This document shows positions 1 to 10,305 of a stretch of DNA of 23,137 nucleotides, piece by piece (position 1 is the stretch's first letter; each line of letters starts with the position of its first letter). The translations under genes and the position numbers were made by a program. This DNA is from Welwitschia mirabilis (lineage: Eukaryota > Gnetophyta > Gnetopsida > Welwitschiales): NCBI GenBank assembly GCA_051453625.1, contig JBOZIK010000001.1, positions 68,734,916-68,758,052 on the forward strand, read 5' to 3'. The notes under the pieces were generated by a model. That model was given only the letters and a program-made list of their open reading frames with translations. It searched no databases and was not told the origin of the DNA.

Positions 1-704
1 CCTGAGGTCTCTTTACCTATACAAAAACCTAGATGCTCATGTCTTATAAATAGTAAGCTAATGTCTAAATATGTATGAGTTGGTACTTATTTACAAGCTC
101 AATTATATCAAATAATTTAAAGATAGCTAAGAGAAGGCATGCATATCCTAGATTTTGAATATATTAAGCCTCAACCATAGTCTTAAATCTCCTCCATATG
201 AATGTGAGAAGGTTCATTTACCCTTTCTACTTAAAAATTACCAAAATCTATAAATGTCCCACCATTACATAAATATCATGAAAGAATAGACTAATATTAT
301 ATACTAACCCTTTTTAAAAATTATAATAGGTAGGATACAACTAAATGATCAAAACCCACCATTTATCTCTCATGATTTCTGCTAGTATGTCTAATACTAC
401 ACCATAAGCATGGTGCTCCTTTGTATTTCTAACTAAGTAAATATGCATACTTCCAAAGTCATCTAACTCTATAACTATGGTGATGTAACTCAGAAGCATG
501 GCTATCTTATGGCCATGAATAGTAGTGATGATCATGTCAACCATATGATCATGAGCATCAATCCTCTTCACAATATGTATTCTATCATAAAACTCTATCA
601 TCTCATGGGCATAGTATGCTCTATGTGCATTTACTATGCACCTAGCTGAAGATTTAATGATATTTGATCAATATTCGACTTAATCCTACTTATAAAATTA
701 ATAA
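1..704. other. Unrecognised A+T-rich stretch, left end
   Basis: No LTR, primer site or retroelement domain is recognisable here. By position it could be the far 3' end of element 1, because that element is on the minus strand and its 3' LTR has not been reached. However, the sequence does not visibly match 10306-10985, the equivalent part of element A. The only coding signal is the minus-strand ORF at 341-601, listed separately. Confidence 0.4.
341..601 (-). CDS. Unidentified 86-codon ORF, possibly a remnant of a third retroelement ORF
   Basis: An uninterrupted frame of 86 codons with a mixed, soluble-looking composition (DRIHIVKRIDAHDHMVDMI near the N-terminus, then ELDDFGSMHIYLVRNT). The frame stays open about a dozen codons upstream of the first Met, so the true start may be further right or absent. 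It has no signal peptide, no clear membrane segment and no motif I recognise. It lies on the coding strand of element 1, downstream of integrase, where Athila-type elements can carry an extra ORF sometimes called env-like. That position is the only argument for such an origin. Its uninterrupted state is unusual among the stop-riddled frames around it, but 86 codons can occur by chance or survive decay. I assign no function. Confidence 0.25.
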   Translation of the reverse strand: MIEFYDRIHIVKRIDAHDHMVDMIITTIHGHKIAMLLSYITIVIELDDFGSMHIYLVRNTKEHHAYGVVLDILAEIMRDKWWVLII

Positions 705-2200
705 AATACTATCTACGTAAATAGAGGCTATTTGAATGAAAAAGGATTGATCCTCATAAGGTGGTGGATACACTGGCTCTATGCACATAATTACTAGTTG
801 TACCAGTGGACTCGCCTCCTACTCTAATAGCTTAGGCTCTACCTTTACCTCTATAGTGTGTTTTGTACATGGCTTAATCAATAACAACCTTATGTGTATC
901 ACACGTGATAAAGTAAAAATCACTGAACTATATCTTGTAAAATCCTTTAAGCGACTCCATAAATTGGTTTTTCTACAAAACGTGTAAAAATATGTTTTGT
1001 TCCTTGGGAAATTTAATACATTCCATATTTCCAAATCATGTAAATAAATAGCATAAAACATGGAAAAAAACAAAAAAATTAACTAGATGGCTCATAAAAG
1101 ATAAAAATTGAAAGTTCTTAAATCAAAAAAAAAAAATAATTGAGTAAAAGTGCAGAGCTCATTGCTTTGATCAATTTGCCCATAAAAACCACTATGTTTT
1201 GGCAAATAGTTTGAAATAGAAAAAGATTTTAAAGATAAAAACGTAATTTTGCCCCATAAAATGTATAATTTTAGATTTAGAAAAAACACTTAATAAATAT
1301 TAGATCCATAAGTACAAAATCAAAGAGCTCAAGAAACTAAATGATATACATGAAGACTACACTCCAAAAGTCTGAGAAATGGAAGAAAAAATAAAAAATA
1401 ACCAAGGAAAGAGAAGCATACCTTATTTTAAAAAATTCTTTCAAATCTCAAAAAATGTAGCACAAATCAACTAGGTAAAAAGTCAAAATGCTAGCCCTAG
1501 TGTAATAAATGCCTCTCAAATAAATGAAGGAAAAAGATGCTAGAATGAAGAAAAATAAAAGGATTTGAACCAAGGTTTTATCACATTGTCATCCACTTAG
1601 GTTATCTAGATGATAGCCCTAGAATAAATTTCAAAAAATATTAGACTATCATACACATGATCGTTTAAATGAGTGGATGATAGGACTTTAAAAAATATAT
1701 TAAAAAAAAAGAAATGTTAGCTAAAAACATTAGATTTAGATATCACCATGAAGGTATCCTAAATTATCCAAAAGTCTAAATATGAGGAATGGTAAAGAAT
1801 CCTAACAAATAAGGATTGAGAATGAGGAATACTTAAATTACAAAAAAGATAGGATGATGAAAATGTATTAAGTAGAATGAAGCATGATAAAAGAAACTTA
1901 ATAAATGTGTCCAAACTAAAAAATGATCATTAAAAATATGTTAAACACCAAAAGACTCAAATAAACATCATGTAAATCTTAAAGAACATCATCTAATCAA
2001 AATTATAAAAGAAAGTAAACTTTTATTAATAAAACAATATGAGTAAAAATGAAAGTAATAACATGAAAACTACTGAATGGTAAGGTCCTCAAAAGGATGG
2101 TGAAAAAGTATGAAAATGACTTTGAAATAACAAACTAAACATCTAAGAAAAATTAGAATGAAAAAAAAACAACTACAAACATGGAGAACATAGTGTACAT
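705..2200 (-). repeat. Retroelement 3' internal region, copy 1
   Basis: This block matches 10985-12477 along its length in the same order and orientation. Example pairs are 773-790 with 11041-11060 (both contain GCTCTATGCAC), 1115-1132 with 11389-11402, and the parallel tracts ending in a run of lysine-rich-looking A tracts near 2150-2190 and 12425-12465. It lies between integrase and the expected 3' LTR of element 1, so it is best read as the long 3' region typical of Athila-like elements. It carries two copies of the palindromic motif described for the whole family (1601-1616 and 1660-1674). Homology to the second copy ends near 2200, exactly where an LTR begins in the other copy. Confidence 0.7.
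741..1073 (-). pseudogene. Broken reading frame conserved in both 3' region copies
   Basis: On the minus strand, a frame from 1073 reads through TNLWSRLKDFTRYSSVIF and, after one in-frame TAG, continues as EASPLVQLVIMCIEPV. The equivalent part of the second copy (about 11020-11330) reads LWSHLEDFMRYILVI, then after a frameshift ARYTEAEFESLE, a TAA, and EVDPLVLQVIECIE. Both copies have a stop at the same codon, TAG in one and TAA in the other, as if both derive from a glutamine codon by C-to-T change. This may be a remnant of the extra ORF found downstream of integrase in some Athila-like elements. Two copies of any repeat share frames to some degree, so coding is not proven. I do not recognise the protein. 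Confidence 0.35.
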
Positions 2201-3050
2201 GTCCTGAATCCTACCCTAGGAAACCCATTTGAAGAAATTATAAAGTTACCTAAGTAATGATGCATGATAAGATGTATAAACTCCATAAAGTTCCATTAAC
2301 TAATGAATGATAAGATCAAAAGATTCTCAGAAATAAACTCACCTGCCTACACCCTAAAACACCTCCTAATCCTCAAAAATAAAATTACGATGTAGGAATA
2401 CTAAGAGTTTAAAAGATCATCTATATCTTTGATAACATTAAGAGCATTACTAATCCCATAGATTCAATGTTTTATTACTATTTTCCATAATGAGGAGAGT
2501 ATATCCATAGTTAAAGAATGAAGGACTCGAAAAGCATAGCCAACTAAATTCTCAGTGGAGTTTCCATAGCTATTAATACCAGAGGAAGTCCCTTTAGAAA
2601 AATTTACCCTAGTATGATAGGAGATCATGGTGACCATGTATTCATCATAAATATAATGGATCATAGATATTATTTTATTTTTTTTAATAAATAAATCTCA
2701 CATGAATACACACTATCAAAGATGAAGGTAAATAAGTGAGATTAAAGACAGAAAAGAAGAGATCTAAAAAATTAAATACCTAATACTATTGAAAAAACAC
2801 AAGAATAAAGGCATCTTATTTCTAAGTGAAGTTCATAGACAAGTAGATGTCTTAAGATTGGGTGAATCCAATCTTATCACTTTAAAATCCCTAAGTAATG
2901 GGTACTAGTCATGAAAAATTTATAAAACAAATACATAAGTCAAGTTAAATATGATCAACTAATATTATAACATCCTCTAAAGGAATTAGCTAAAAGAGAA
3001 TTTAGATAATGGTTGGAATGAAGTCCTCCTTATTAAGGGGAATCTCCAAG
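2201..3050 (-). other. 3' region of element 1 between integrase and the repeated block
   Basis: About 850 bases without a recognisable domain. A 66-codon minus-strand frame at 2464-2664 has no motif I know and may be chance. This part has no counterpart in element A, whose 3' region begins (in minus-strand sense) only at the equivalent of position 2200. Confidence 0.4.
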
Positions 3051-3059
3051 ACAAATGGT

Positions 3060-4130
3060 TTTACCATGTTCAAGGTTACATAAAAAGATCTTTTGTATAT
3101 TTTAAACCTTATTTATTAACTTGCTGAATTTCCCTAATGTCTAAGTCAAAAATCTCAATTGAGCCATTAGAATATACTATCTAATATTATTATGTAAAAA
3201 GATGTATTCTAGTGTTAGATAAAGGAACAAGTTAACTAGGTTTAAACTTTTTATGAGTTAACTTTTTATTATGTTTAAACTTAGCTTGGGATTTTTGAAT
3301 GAGTCGAGGATGTATAATGTGAGTATAACTTTGATCTAAATGATTAAGTTACGCTAAATGATTTTTAAGATTTTTATTTAAGTTTACAAGGTTAAGTTAA
3401 TGGGTAGAATAATAAAAATTCTAATAAACATCAACTAGTAAAATACAAACTTTTCTATACACAAGTTCATAAGGTCAAAAACCAAGAGAATAATGCTAGG
3501 TAGTATGATAAGCTTAAATAACATTGTTAACCTTAGAAGCTCAAGATTTCTTATTAATAAAGACAATTTTCTAAAGCATTTTTTTTATTTCTTTATTTGC
3601 ATTTTTGGCTTGACTATTAGAGTGTGAATGATAAGCATAAGATATTCTATGTTTAATTTTAATGGATAAAAGAAGTATTCTAAAAAAATAATTTGTAAAA
3701 TGAGTTATTTGATCACTAATAATACAAAATTGTAAACAATTCGAGCATCATTTATAATAGTAGAAATAGCTTCAACCCATTTAGTCACATAATTAATAGC
3801 CACTAAAATATAATTCTTATTATTAGAAGATGGTTTAATAGGGCCTATAAAGTTAATTCCCCAATAATCAAAAGGTTTATATTTTAGAATAGATTTAAGT
3901 AGCATATTATTAGAATTAATAAGGCTACCATAATGTTGACAAGTATTACACTTTATAGAAAAGTCAAAAAAGTCCTAAAAATGATTAGGCCAACAAAAAC
4001 CAGAGTGAAGAATTTTCATTGCTATTTTCTATCCAGTAAAGTGATCTTCACATACACCACCATGATAAAGATGAAGGATGTATATTTTTTCTCATTTAGG
4101 CATACATTTTCACATGATTTATTCTTTACT
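3060..4130 (-). pseudogene. Integrase of element 1 (decayed)
   Basis: Integrase joins retroelement cDNA to chromosomal DNA. Three parts are visible on the minus strand. The first is an HHCC-type zinc finger near 3915-4100 (LYHGGVCEDHF, later CNTCQHYG). The second is the catalytic core at 3705-3905 (FDYWGINFIGPIKPSS, INYVTKWVEAI), continuing in another frame as ISDQITHF near 3700. The third is a C-terminal part at about 3060-3390 (SNGSIEIFDLDIREIQ near 3150). The first catalytic Asp is Asn (codon complement 3852-3854, a G-to-A change). The second is kept (3712-3714). The catalytic Glu is Lys (3604-3606). A stretch of roughly a dozen residues before the second Asp is missing, with a frameshift. 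The core resembles Athila/Tat integrases. It is non-functional. Confidence 0.8.
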
Positions 4131-4411
4131 CCTATAGTAAAAATGTGGCTCATTCTACTCATAATCACCTATTCTATAGAGAAAAGATTTTACTTGATTA
4201 TAACTCTAGTATTTTGGTGTTTTATGATAATAATATAGTTAACTATATCATCATACCAAGAAGAGAAATAAGTAAAAGATATGACAAAATGTTATTCATC
4301 AAGAAAAGAATCATTAGTCAAACGATCATCAAGAGAAGAAGAAATATGTGACAAATGATCTCGTATACTATTATGTTTTTCTTCTTTATTAATGTTAGTA
4401 AGATTAAATTC

Positions 4412-4702
4412 TTACATAAGGAGGATCCAACTAATGATTCTAGCATTGAAATTGTTCTTGGTCATGAGGTATAGAATAGTTATATGGTCTGTGTAAATAT
4501 TTATATGAAAGCTTAAAATATAGTGTCTAAAATTATCAAGGAACAAGATTATGACTAACATCTCTTTATTAATAATAGTATAATTCAATTGAGATTTAGA
4601 TAAAGTTTTATTATGATAATATATAACTTTAAAATCGTTTTCATATCTTTGTCCAAGAATCCCACTCATGGTAATATTACTATTATCATATATTAATTCC
4701 AA
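4412..4702 (-). pseudogene. RNase H domain of element 1 (open frame, triad kept)
   Basis: RNase H removes the RNA strand during reverse transcription. This 96-codon frame is the longest intact piece of element 1. It has the Asp in LIYDNS, the Glu in NKEML and the Asp in NIYTDH, which are the three expected acidic residues. The family blocks TLSKSQLNYT, LDNFRHYIL and LYLMTKNNFNARIISW are also present. Comparison with element 2 (18850-19140) shows the same blocks in order. Upstream it would be fused to RT in the polyprotein, and downstream to integrase. The stop after WILLM is probably a decay stop, as the homologous frame in element 2's second block also breaks there. It is likely not expressed on its own, because no start or promoter is evident. 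Confidence 0.75.
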
Positions 4703-4759
4703 ATCTTTATTTTAATCAAGCCCTGTTACTATAAGTGTGGAAGATATTTTATTTTTAAG

Positions 4760-5560
4760 TGTTTAAAAAGCAAGTTGAAAAGATTCATTTTAATAAAATT
4801 TAGCTTCCTTTTCAAGTAAAAAGTAAAGGGGTCTATAAATTTTAGCATAATCCTAAATAAAATGATGATAGAAATCATAACAATCAAGGATAGATCAAAA
4901 TTGATTTACATTTATTAGAGTGTTTAGATTGTTAATGATACTTAAATTTCTAAGTTTCATCCTAATTTCTTTACTAGAAATGTGATGACCCAAGACAATT
5001 CCATTATCAACAAAAAATATAACTCTTCTCCCAACTTAAGTATAGGCCATTTTTAATGCATCTATCTAGGACTTTTTCTAATCTTTTTATAATTTGTTTA
5101 AAGTTTTCATCAAAGATTGAGAAGTAATTTTTAAAAATTTCAATTAAATCCTCTAACATATTAGAAAAGATACCTATCATTACTTGATGAAAATTTCTAG
5201 GAACATTACAAAGTCCAAAAGAGATATGTTTAAAAGTAAATGTTCCAAAAGATAAAGTGAAAGTTGCTTTTGCTTGATTCTCACTAGCTATACAAACCTG
5301 ATTATAATTACTATACTCATCAAGAAAATAATAAAAGGCATTTTTTAGATTATATCAAGTATTTGGTATAAGAAAGATAAAGGGAAATGATCTTTCTTTA
5401 TTACTTTATTAAGGTTTATAAAATCAATATGCATTTTCTACTTCCCTTCTTTTTTAGGCACTACTGTCAAAGGGCTAATCCACTCGCTATTAGATATGAC
5501 ATAAAATTTTTTTAGCATTCATTAGTCTAATAATTTCATCTTATACAACTTGTTTAAGGG
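4760..5560 (-). pseudogene. Reverse transcriptase of element 1 (decayed)
   Basis: Minus-strand frames spell the usual RT blocks in order: SEWISPLTVVPKKEGK near 5490-5445, then a TAG where a Trp is expected, HIDFINLNKVIKKDHFPL, NQAKATFTLSFGTFTF near 5260-5210, ISFGLCNVPRNFHQVM, and the active-site block EIFKNYFSIF at about 5112-5141. The two catalytic aspartates of the FxDD motif read Asn (codon complement 5127-5129) and Tyr (5124-5126). Stops and frameshifts occur at several points, for example after the VPKKEGK block and downstream of ISFGLC. The domain cannot be active. It sits between protease and RNase H as expected for Ty3/gypsy pol. Confidence 0.8.
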
Positions 5561-6059
5561 CTGGATTTAATCTTCTTTAGGGTTAATGGATTTTGTATTA
5601 TCTTTAGGATAAATCTTATATTAAATAATCAAACTAGGAATAAGTGCTAAATCTTTATGAGTCTAAGTAAATGCACTAATCTTAAAAGTTAAAATTGAAA
5701 TTAAAGTTAACTCTTATTAAAAGGAAATATTTTCATTTATTATTAATGATTTATTCTAATCATTAAACTAAAAGATGTATTTTCATCCACTAGGAAAAGA
5801 TTTTATCTTTAAGTTAAAATTTTTAGTTTCTATTGTGGATTTTTCATAGTTATATATTATCTTTGACTATTATCTGGATAACATAGGTGGATGCCCTCCC
5901 TTAAAATATGAGATCTCAATTGTTTTTAGATGTTGGACTCCTTCTCAAATTAAAGATTTAGTTTCTTTATTATCTTTATCAAAATAGTTAGTTCCATGGT
6001 GTTTGTAGTTGAGTTCATCATGGTTGAAAGGTTATAAATTTTCTACTTCAAGTGGATCA
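5561..6059 (-). other. Protease-RT linker of element 1, decayed
   Basis: Lies between the protease and RT of element 1 and aligns in position with about 17660-17940 of element 2. All frames are broken by stops, and I recognise no catalytic motif. It is presumably former pol linker sequence. Confidence 0.4.
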
Positions 6060-6640
6060 TCACATAAGGTAGGCTCAAAAGACATTAATCATCTTTTTTT
6101 AAGTGGAAAATGATATAGAAATAATGCTGATTTAATTTATTCTTCTGCATTTCATTCATCACTCATGTCTTTTTCAACTACATCAAAAACTCTAATGGTG
6201 AATTTCTTATTTCCTAAATGACACTCCATCATTTTAGTTCATGCACCAATAATACAATAGGAAGTTGCAAAAAATTCTCTTCCTAGAAGTAGTGAATAAC
6301 CTCCATTATACTTAACTTCTATAACAACCACATCCATCGAATAAAATGTTTCCTCTATTTAAATCACTAAGTCTTTTATTATTCTTAAAGGTTTCTTCAC
6401 TAAATATTAGCCAATTCTAAGATAATATGTGTATACTTAATTCTACTTCCCAAACTAAGTCTTTCATAAATGTGGAGGAGACAGCACAAAGAAGGAAGCC
6501 CAAGGGCTTTCTTAATTCTATTATTTTCTTCTAAAGTGATAGTAACTATTACTACCACATGATCTCTAAATTTTTTGACATTTTTATAAAACTAAGTTGG
6601 TTACAGATTGAGCTAGGAAGACTTCACTAGGAATGGTTTA
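6060..6640 (-). pseudogene. Aspartic protease of element 1 (active site replaced)
   Basis: The retroelement protease cuts the Gag-Pol polyprotein. On the minus strand the approach to the active site is clear (TITLEENNRIKKAL near 6555-6510). The expected D-x-G-A-S segment is then missing. In its place is an unrelated, more G+C-rich stretch of about 28 bases (6474-6508 on the plus strand). Homology to element 2 resumes afterwards. The second conserved block, LLLGREFFATSYCIIGA, is present near 6240-6292, followed by MMECHLGNKKFTIRVF and a stretch of acidic residues near 6130-6170. Element 2 has the reverse defect: it keeps the active-site block and has lost the LLGR block. The protein would be inactive. 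Confidence 0.7.
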
Positions 6641-6999
6641 TTTTTATTTCCTTCCAATTAGATCTTTCCACAACTTGAAATATTTAAAATTTTCTTACAT
6701 GAGCTTTTAAAAGGTAAATTTTTACTTACATCTTACTTTAAGGCTTTGAATAATTATTAAAGGTAGGATTTGTATTTAATATATCAAGCCAAGGGGTAGA
6801 AGGTTTTTTCCCTTTATCATTTTTAGAAGAATTTTTCTTATTAATCTTATTACTTAAAGAAAAAGAAAGTTATTATTTTCTAAGATTTCTACATCCTCTT
6901 CCTTTTCTTCTTCTTTATCTTTCTTATTATTTTTGGAAGTTAAAGCCTCATAGGTAGGAGGTGTTATGTCATTTCCACTTCTTGTTATAACTTTGCAAT
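6641..6999 (-). other. Gag-protease linker of element 1, decayed
   Basis: This stretch corresponds to about 16700-17060 of element 2. Short blocks shared with that copy, including the region before the protease, show it is former gag-pol sequence. No frame is open for long, and I see no motif. Confidence 0.4.
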
Positions 7000-8339
7000 C
7001 TGTTTTGTTTAATTCATTAGGGTTTGATAAAGGTTGTATTATAAGTGATCCTTATAATCTTTGATTTGCTAGCATATCTTATTAAAGAACATTTACTAAA
7101 TTTTTAATGTTTGAGTTTATCTTTTTTTGAGAGTTTCTTAGCTCATCAATTAAAATTTCTAAGTGGATCATTTTGATTTTAAGAATTCAAAGTACTTGCT
7201 TAAAAATTTAAGCCACTTGAATGGAAGTTTGAGTTATTTACTTAAAAATTAGCATTCTCAAATAAAATTTTTAAAGGTTGAAAATTTGAATGACTTATTT
7301 AAAATTTTTTAAATTTGTTCTTAAAAGATTAAAGTTTTAATTTTCTATTCATTCTAGGTTAACATTAATTTTGATTTTGGTTTTGATTTTTAAAGTTTAA
7401 AGATTTTTTATTAAATGTACATATTTATTCATAAGTTTTCTCTTTATATGTTTATAATAAAGAAAATTATTTTGTTACATAATAGATATTTTCACATAAA
7501 TCACAAGTTGAAACCACATTCTTTTCAATTACCAATTTTTGCATTTAGAATAATTTGTATATATTCTTCTAAAGTTGTTGTGAAATATTTAATTACATTT
7601 ATTAATTCTTGTTTTACTTCATTCTTTTTTCACTTAACTTCTTTAAGATCTTTTATGATTTGGCCTATAGTATGATTTTCTTTAGATGTTGGTTTAGGCC
7701 AATTTTGATTTACTTCCACAAATTCTTCCAATAACTTCCATGAATTTTCTAATGTTAGGTTTATTAAGTTGCCATTACATGAAAAATCTGCAAGTTATTT
7801 AGTTTGGCTATTTAATTCACTACGGAAATATCTATTAATTCTTCTTAAGTAAATGCATTAATAGGATTAGAAAGAATTGCTATGAAAAATTGTTAATAAG
7901 ATATTACATAATCTTTATTAGGTTGTTATTAGGAATTTGTTACTTCTTTTTTCCCTCATTATAGTTTCACTTACGAATCTTATTATAAAGGCCTTTGTGT
8001 GGAATAGTGATTAACCATAATTTTTCATTCCTTCAAGTGTAATGGGAAAGATAATCATGTAAGTACAATTACTAATTTGTTTTTTTTACTATTTTCTAAA
8101 GTAACCACTAATTGTTCTATGTTGGCTATATGTTAAAATGGATCTTTATCATTTTCTCTGGTAAAAATAGTACATGCACTTAAATTTCTTAACTCAACAT
8201 CATCACTAAGAGGTAGGTCAAAATAACTTTGGATTTTATAGTTTTTATTTTCCATTAATTTTCTAAGAGTGACATTGATATTTGTATTTATGAGAGAAGT
8301 CAAGATTCTTATCATGATAGGGAAACTTAGAGAAGACAC
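7000..8339 (-). pseudogene. gag of element 1 (decayed)
   Basis: Gag forms the particle that packages retroelement RNA. The N-terminal part is an open frame of 68 codons (8339-8133), containing NVTLRKLMENKNYKIQSYF and LPLSDDVELRNLSACTIF. It matches element 2 gag (NVILRELIANKKCIIQTPF, then GNDVKHKNLNTYPIF). I take the Met at 8339 as a provisional start, since it lies a few codons upstream of the shared block. Further left, frames are broken, but matching tracts are found near 7740-7800 and 7640-7680 against 16080-16200 of element 2. A Cys-x-x-Cys block near 7480-7500 falls in a part that is replaced by Ns in element 2. The C-terminal boundary is not defined. It is not functional. Confidence 0.7.
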
Positions 8340-9021
8340 TTATCTCTATTTTTGCATAGAATTGGACAATGGAATAAAATTATTTACTTCTAAACTTTTC
8401 TTTAAAAAATTTTCTTTTAAAAAAATTAGATTTTAAAATAATAAATGCATCACAATATTCTTGCTTAATTCTTAGAATTTCTTGTGTACTTGGGTTGTGC
8501 ATACCTAGGTTTAATTCATTATTGATATAGCCTTTCTAATGTTTTCTTCAATTAGTAGCTGCTCTCTCTGATACTTTATTATTTTACTTAAGTTTACCAT
8601 ATCCCTACATGCTTAGTTTTATTTTTGCAAGCATCATCTTAATGGTAGTCTTGATGACAATTTTGAATGACAACATACATAAAAACCTAAAAATAAAAAA
8701 TACAAAAAAAAAGTTATAGAAAATAGATAGAAAAAAACTGACAATTGTCCTCTTAGTTATCTGGATGATAAAGGAGACAATAGTAAAAATCCTAATTCTT
8801 ATAAAAAGAAGAACCCTAGTTTTATAGGTTATTATCCACTGCACGTAATTTGAATGACAAGGAGCATGACAAAGTGTTATTTTTAGAATGCAAATCAAAA
8901 AATGCGAAATGAAAAACCTATGGTTCTACTATAACAATACAATTCTACTATAAATAAATAGTTGAACTAAGATTCAAATTACTTATCTAAGCAATGACAA
9001 TACTCAAACTCCTAATATCCT
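8340..9021 (-). other. Leader (5' untranslated region) of element 1
   Basis: This ~680-base stretch lies between the primer site and gag, about the same length as the leader of element 2 (14776-15500). It holds two copies of the family palindrome (8756-8770 and 8845-8857). A hydrophobic-looking minus-strand frame at 8605-8898 lies within it, but I see no support for it as a gene. Confidence 0.55.
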
Positions 9022-9039
9022 TTTCTGGTAAGGGTACCA
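9022..9039 (-). promoter_or_regulatory. tRNA-Asp-type primer-binding site of element 1
   Basis: On the minus strand these 18 bases align with TGGCGCCGTTGCCGGGGA, the complement of the 3' end of plant tRNA-Asp and the usual primer site of Athila-type elements. Eleven of 18 positions match; six of the seven differences are transitions (C to T or G to A). A TCT spacer (9040-9042) separates it from the LTR terminus, identical to the spacer in element 2. Confidence 0.75.
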
Positions 9040-9042
9040 AGA

Positions 9043-10305
9043 TGTTATGATGTCTATTTATGCAATCTTTTATGTTATTATCAAATCCTACATTCAAAAA
9101 TATATATTACAAAATCCAACAAACTAATATAGATGGAAATGGACTCAAATGTCATAATCCATCAAAGGCATAGATGAGAAGAAAGAGAATTTATTTCAAA
9201 TAAAATATTACTATATTTTTATTAAAATAGAAGAAAATAAATGAAAATGAAAGAAACAAAGCAAAGTAAATAAACTATGCAAATGAAATGCAAGAAATAT
9301 TATAAATGCAATATCTATTCACTTACCAAATCAATGTATTATAGAGATTAGCCTTGTATAACTTAGATCAATCAAGGAGAACTATCATTAAATCCCAACT
9401 AAGCTAAGCTATTAGATAAATTTAATATATTTTGAAACATGAAATGTTAATCTATTGAATAAAAAATGAAACTACTCTAATGGTTTCAATGTTAACAAAG
9501 GTTACCCTTATGATGCATATTACAAATGAAGCTGACATGAAATCATAAGCCATATAAAATGTAAGGAAGATGCACATAATAAAAGATATAAACAGGAAAA
9601 TATATTTTTGATTATAGGTAAACCAACATTAATGTTGCAAAGTAGCAGCACCTTAATAGAGGATGCATAGCCCCATACCAAGGAATAAATCTTTTTCCAA
9701 TAATAATGGATGGATCTCTTATCCTTCAATCTACTTTTATGAGAATTTTTAGTGCTAAAAAAGATAAGTTTGAATTCAAGTATGGAGGAGGTACTTATCA
9801 CAAATGAGATTTTTAAAACTAGCAAATCCTAATAGATGCAATAAAACTGTAATAGCATATAGAAGGAACTTGACATATTATAAAATTTTGATGGAGTTTA
9901 GTGCATTTATTATTTTTAGGAATTATCTTGCTAGTCATCTAGCCAACATAGGTGATGATTCCTTATCATATAGGACTCATATCAGCTATTAGTTTAGTTG
10001 AGTCAAAGTTCTAATCAACATAATTAATTCTATCATCTGTATTATCATTGAGATGATTTAGTAAATGATGGACTCTTAAACTTATTTCTCATGTTAAATT
10101 AGCCTCTTTAATCATAGGATTTCTTCTTCAGATAGGAAGTATTACGACTTAATTGAAATTTTGTCAAATGTAATAAAGATTGCATGTTTTCTCTATTAAT
10201 CACATCAGCTCTTCATTATTATCAAAACTCAACATAAACCTCTCTAATGCCCTATAAAACTCCTCAAAAAATCCTATTAAACACATATAATTTAACACTG
10301 TAACA
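9043..10305 (-). repeat. LTR 1 (5' LTR of element 1; possible 3' LTR of element A)
   Basis: About 1.26 kb on the minus strand, beginning TGTTACAG (at 10305) and ending ATAACA (at 9043), next to the TCT spacer and primer site. It aligns along its length with LTR 2 (12478-13716), for example at 9640-9720 against 13050-13130 (AAGTAG, then ACCAAGGA) and 10275-10305 against 13686-13716. It also aligns with LTR 3 in reverse complement, for example 9930-9965 against 14002-14030 and 9700-9720 against 14240-14260. Termini have the TG...CA form expected of LTRs. The sequence upstream of its TG (10306-10330, read on the minus strand) includes a short GGGG run, which is only weak evidence for a polypurine tract. 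Confidence 0.7.

Larger units (their letters stand above)
705..9042 (-). mobile_element. Athila/Tat-like Ty3/gypsy retrotransposon, element 1, internal region (decayed)
   Basis: Read on the minus strand, the order is tRNA-Asp-type primer site (9022-9039), leader, gag (8339 down to about 7000), protease, RT, RNase H, integrase, then a long 3' region. That is the Ty3/gypsy order. The integrase core (WGINFIGP, NYVTKWVEA) and RNase H (TLSKSQLNYT, NIYTDH) resemble the Athila/Tat group rather than chromoviruses. The 5' LTR is 9043-10305. The 3' LTR is not in the window, so the left border is uncertain. Every domain except RNase H is interrupted by stops or frameshifts, so the copy cannot be autonomous. 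It faces element 2, its diverged relative on the plus strand. Confidence 0.8.

Noticed and set aside
3933-4238. 101-codon plus-strand ORF
   Set aside because: It is antisense to the integrase zinc finger of element 1; the minus-strand frame carries the recognisable motifs.
7415-7675. 86-codon plus-strand ORF
   Set aside because: Antisense to gag of element 1; no recognisable domain.
8605-8898. 97-codon hydrophobic minus-strand ORF in the leader of element 1
   Set aside because: No motif, a run of Phe/Ile from T-rich sequence, and no conserved frame in the leader of element 2.
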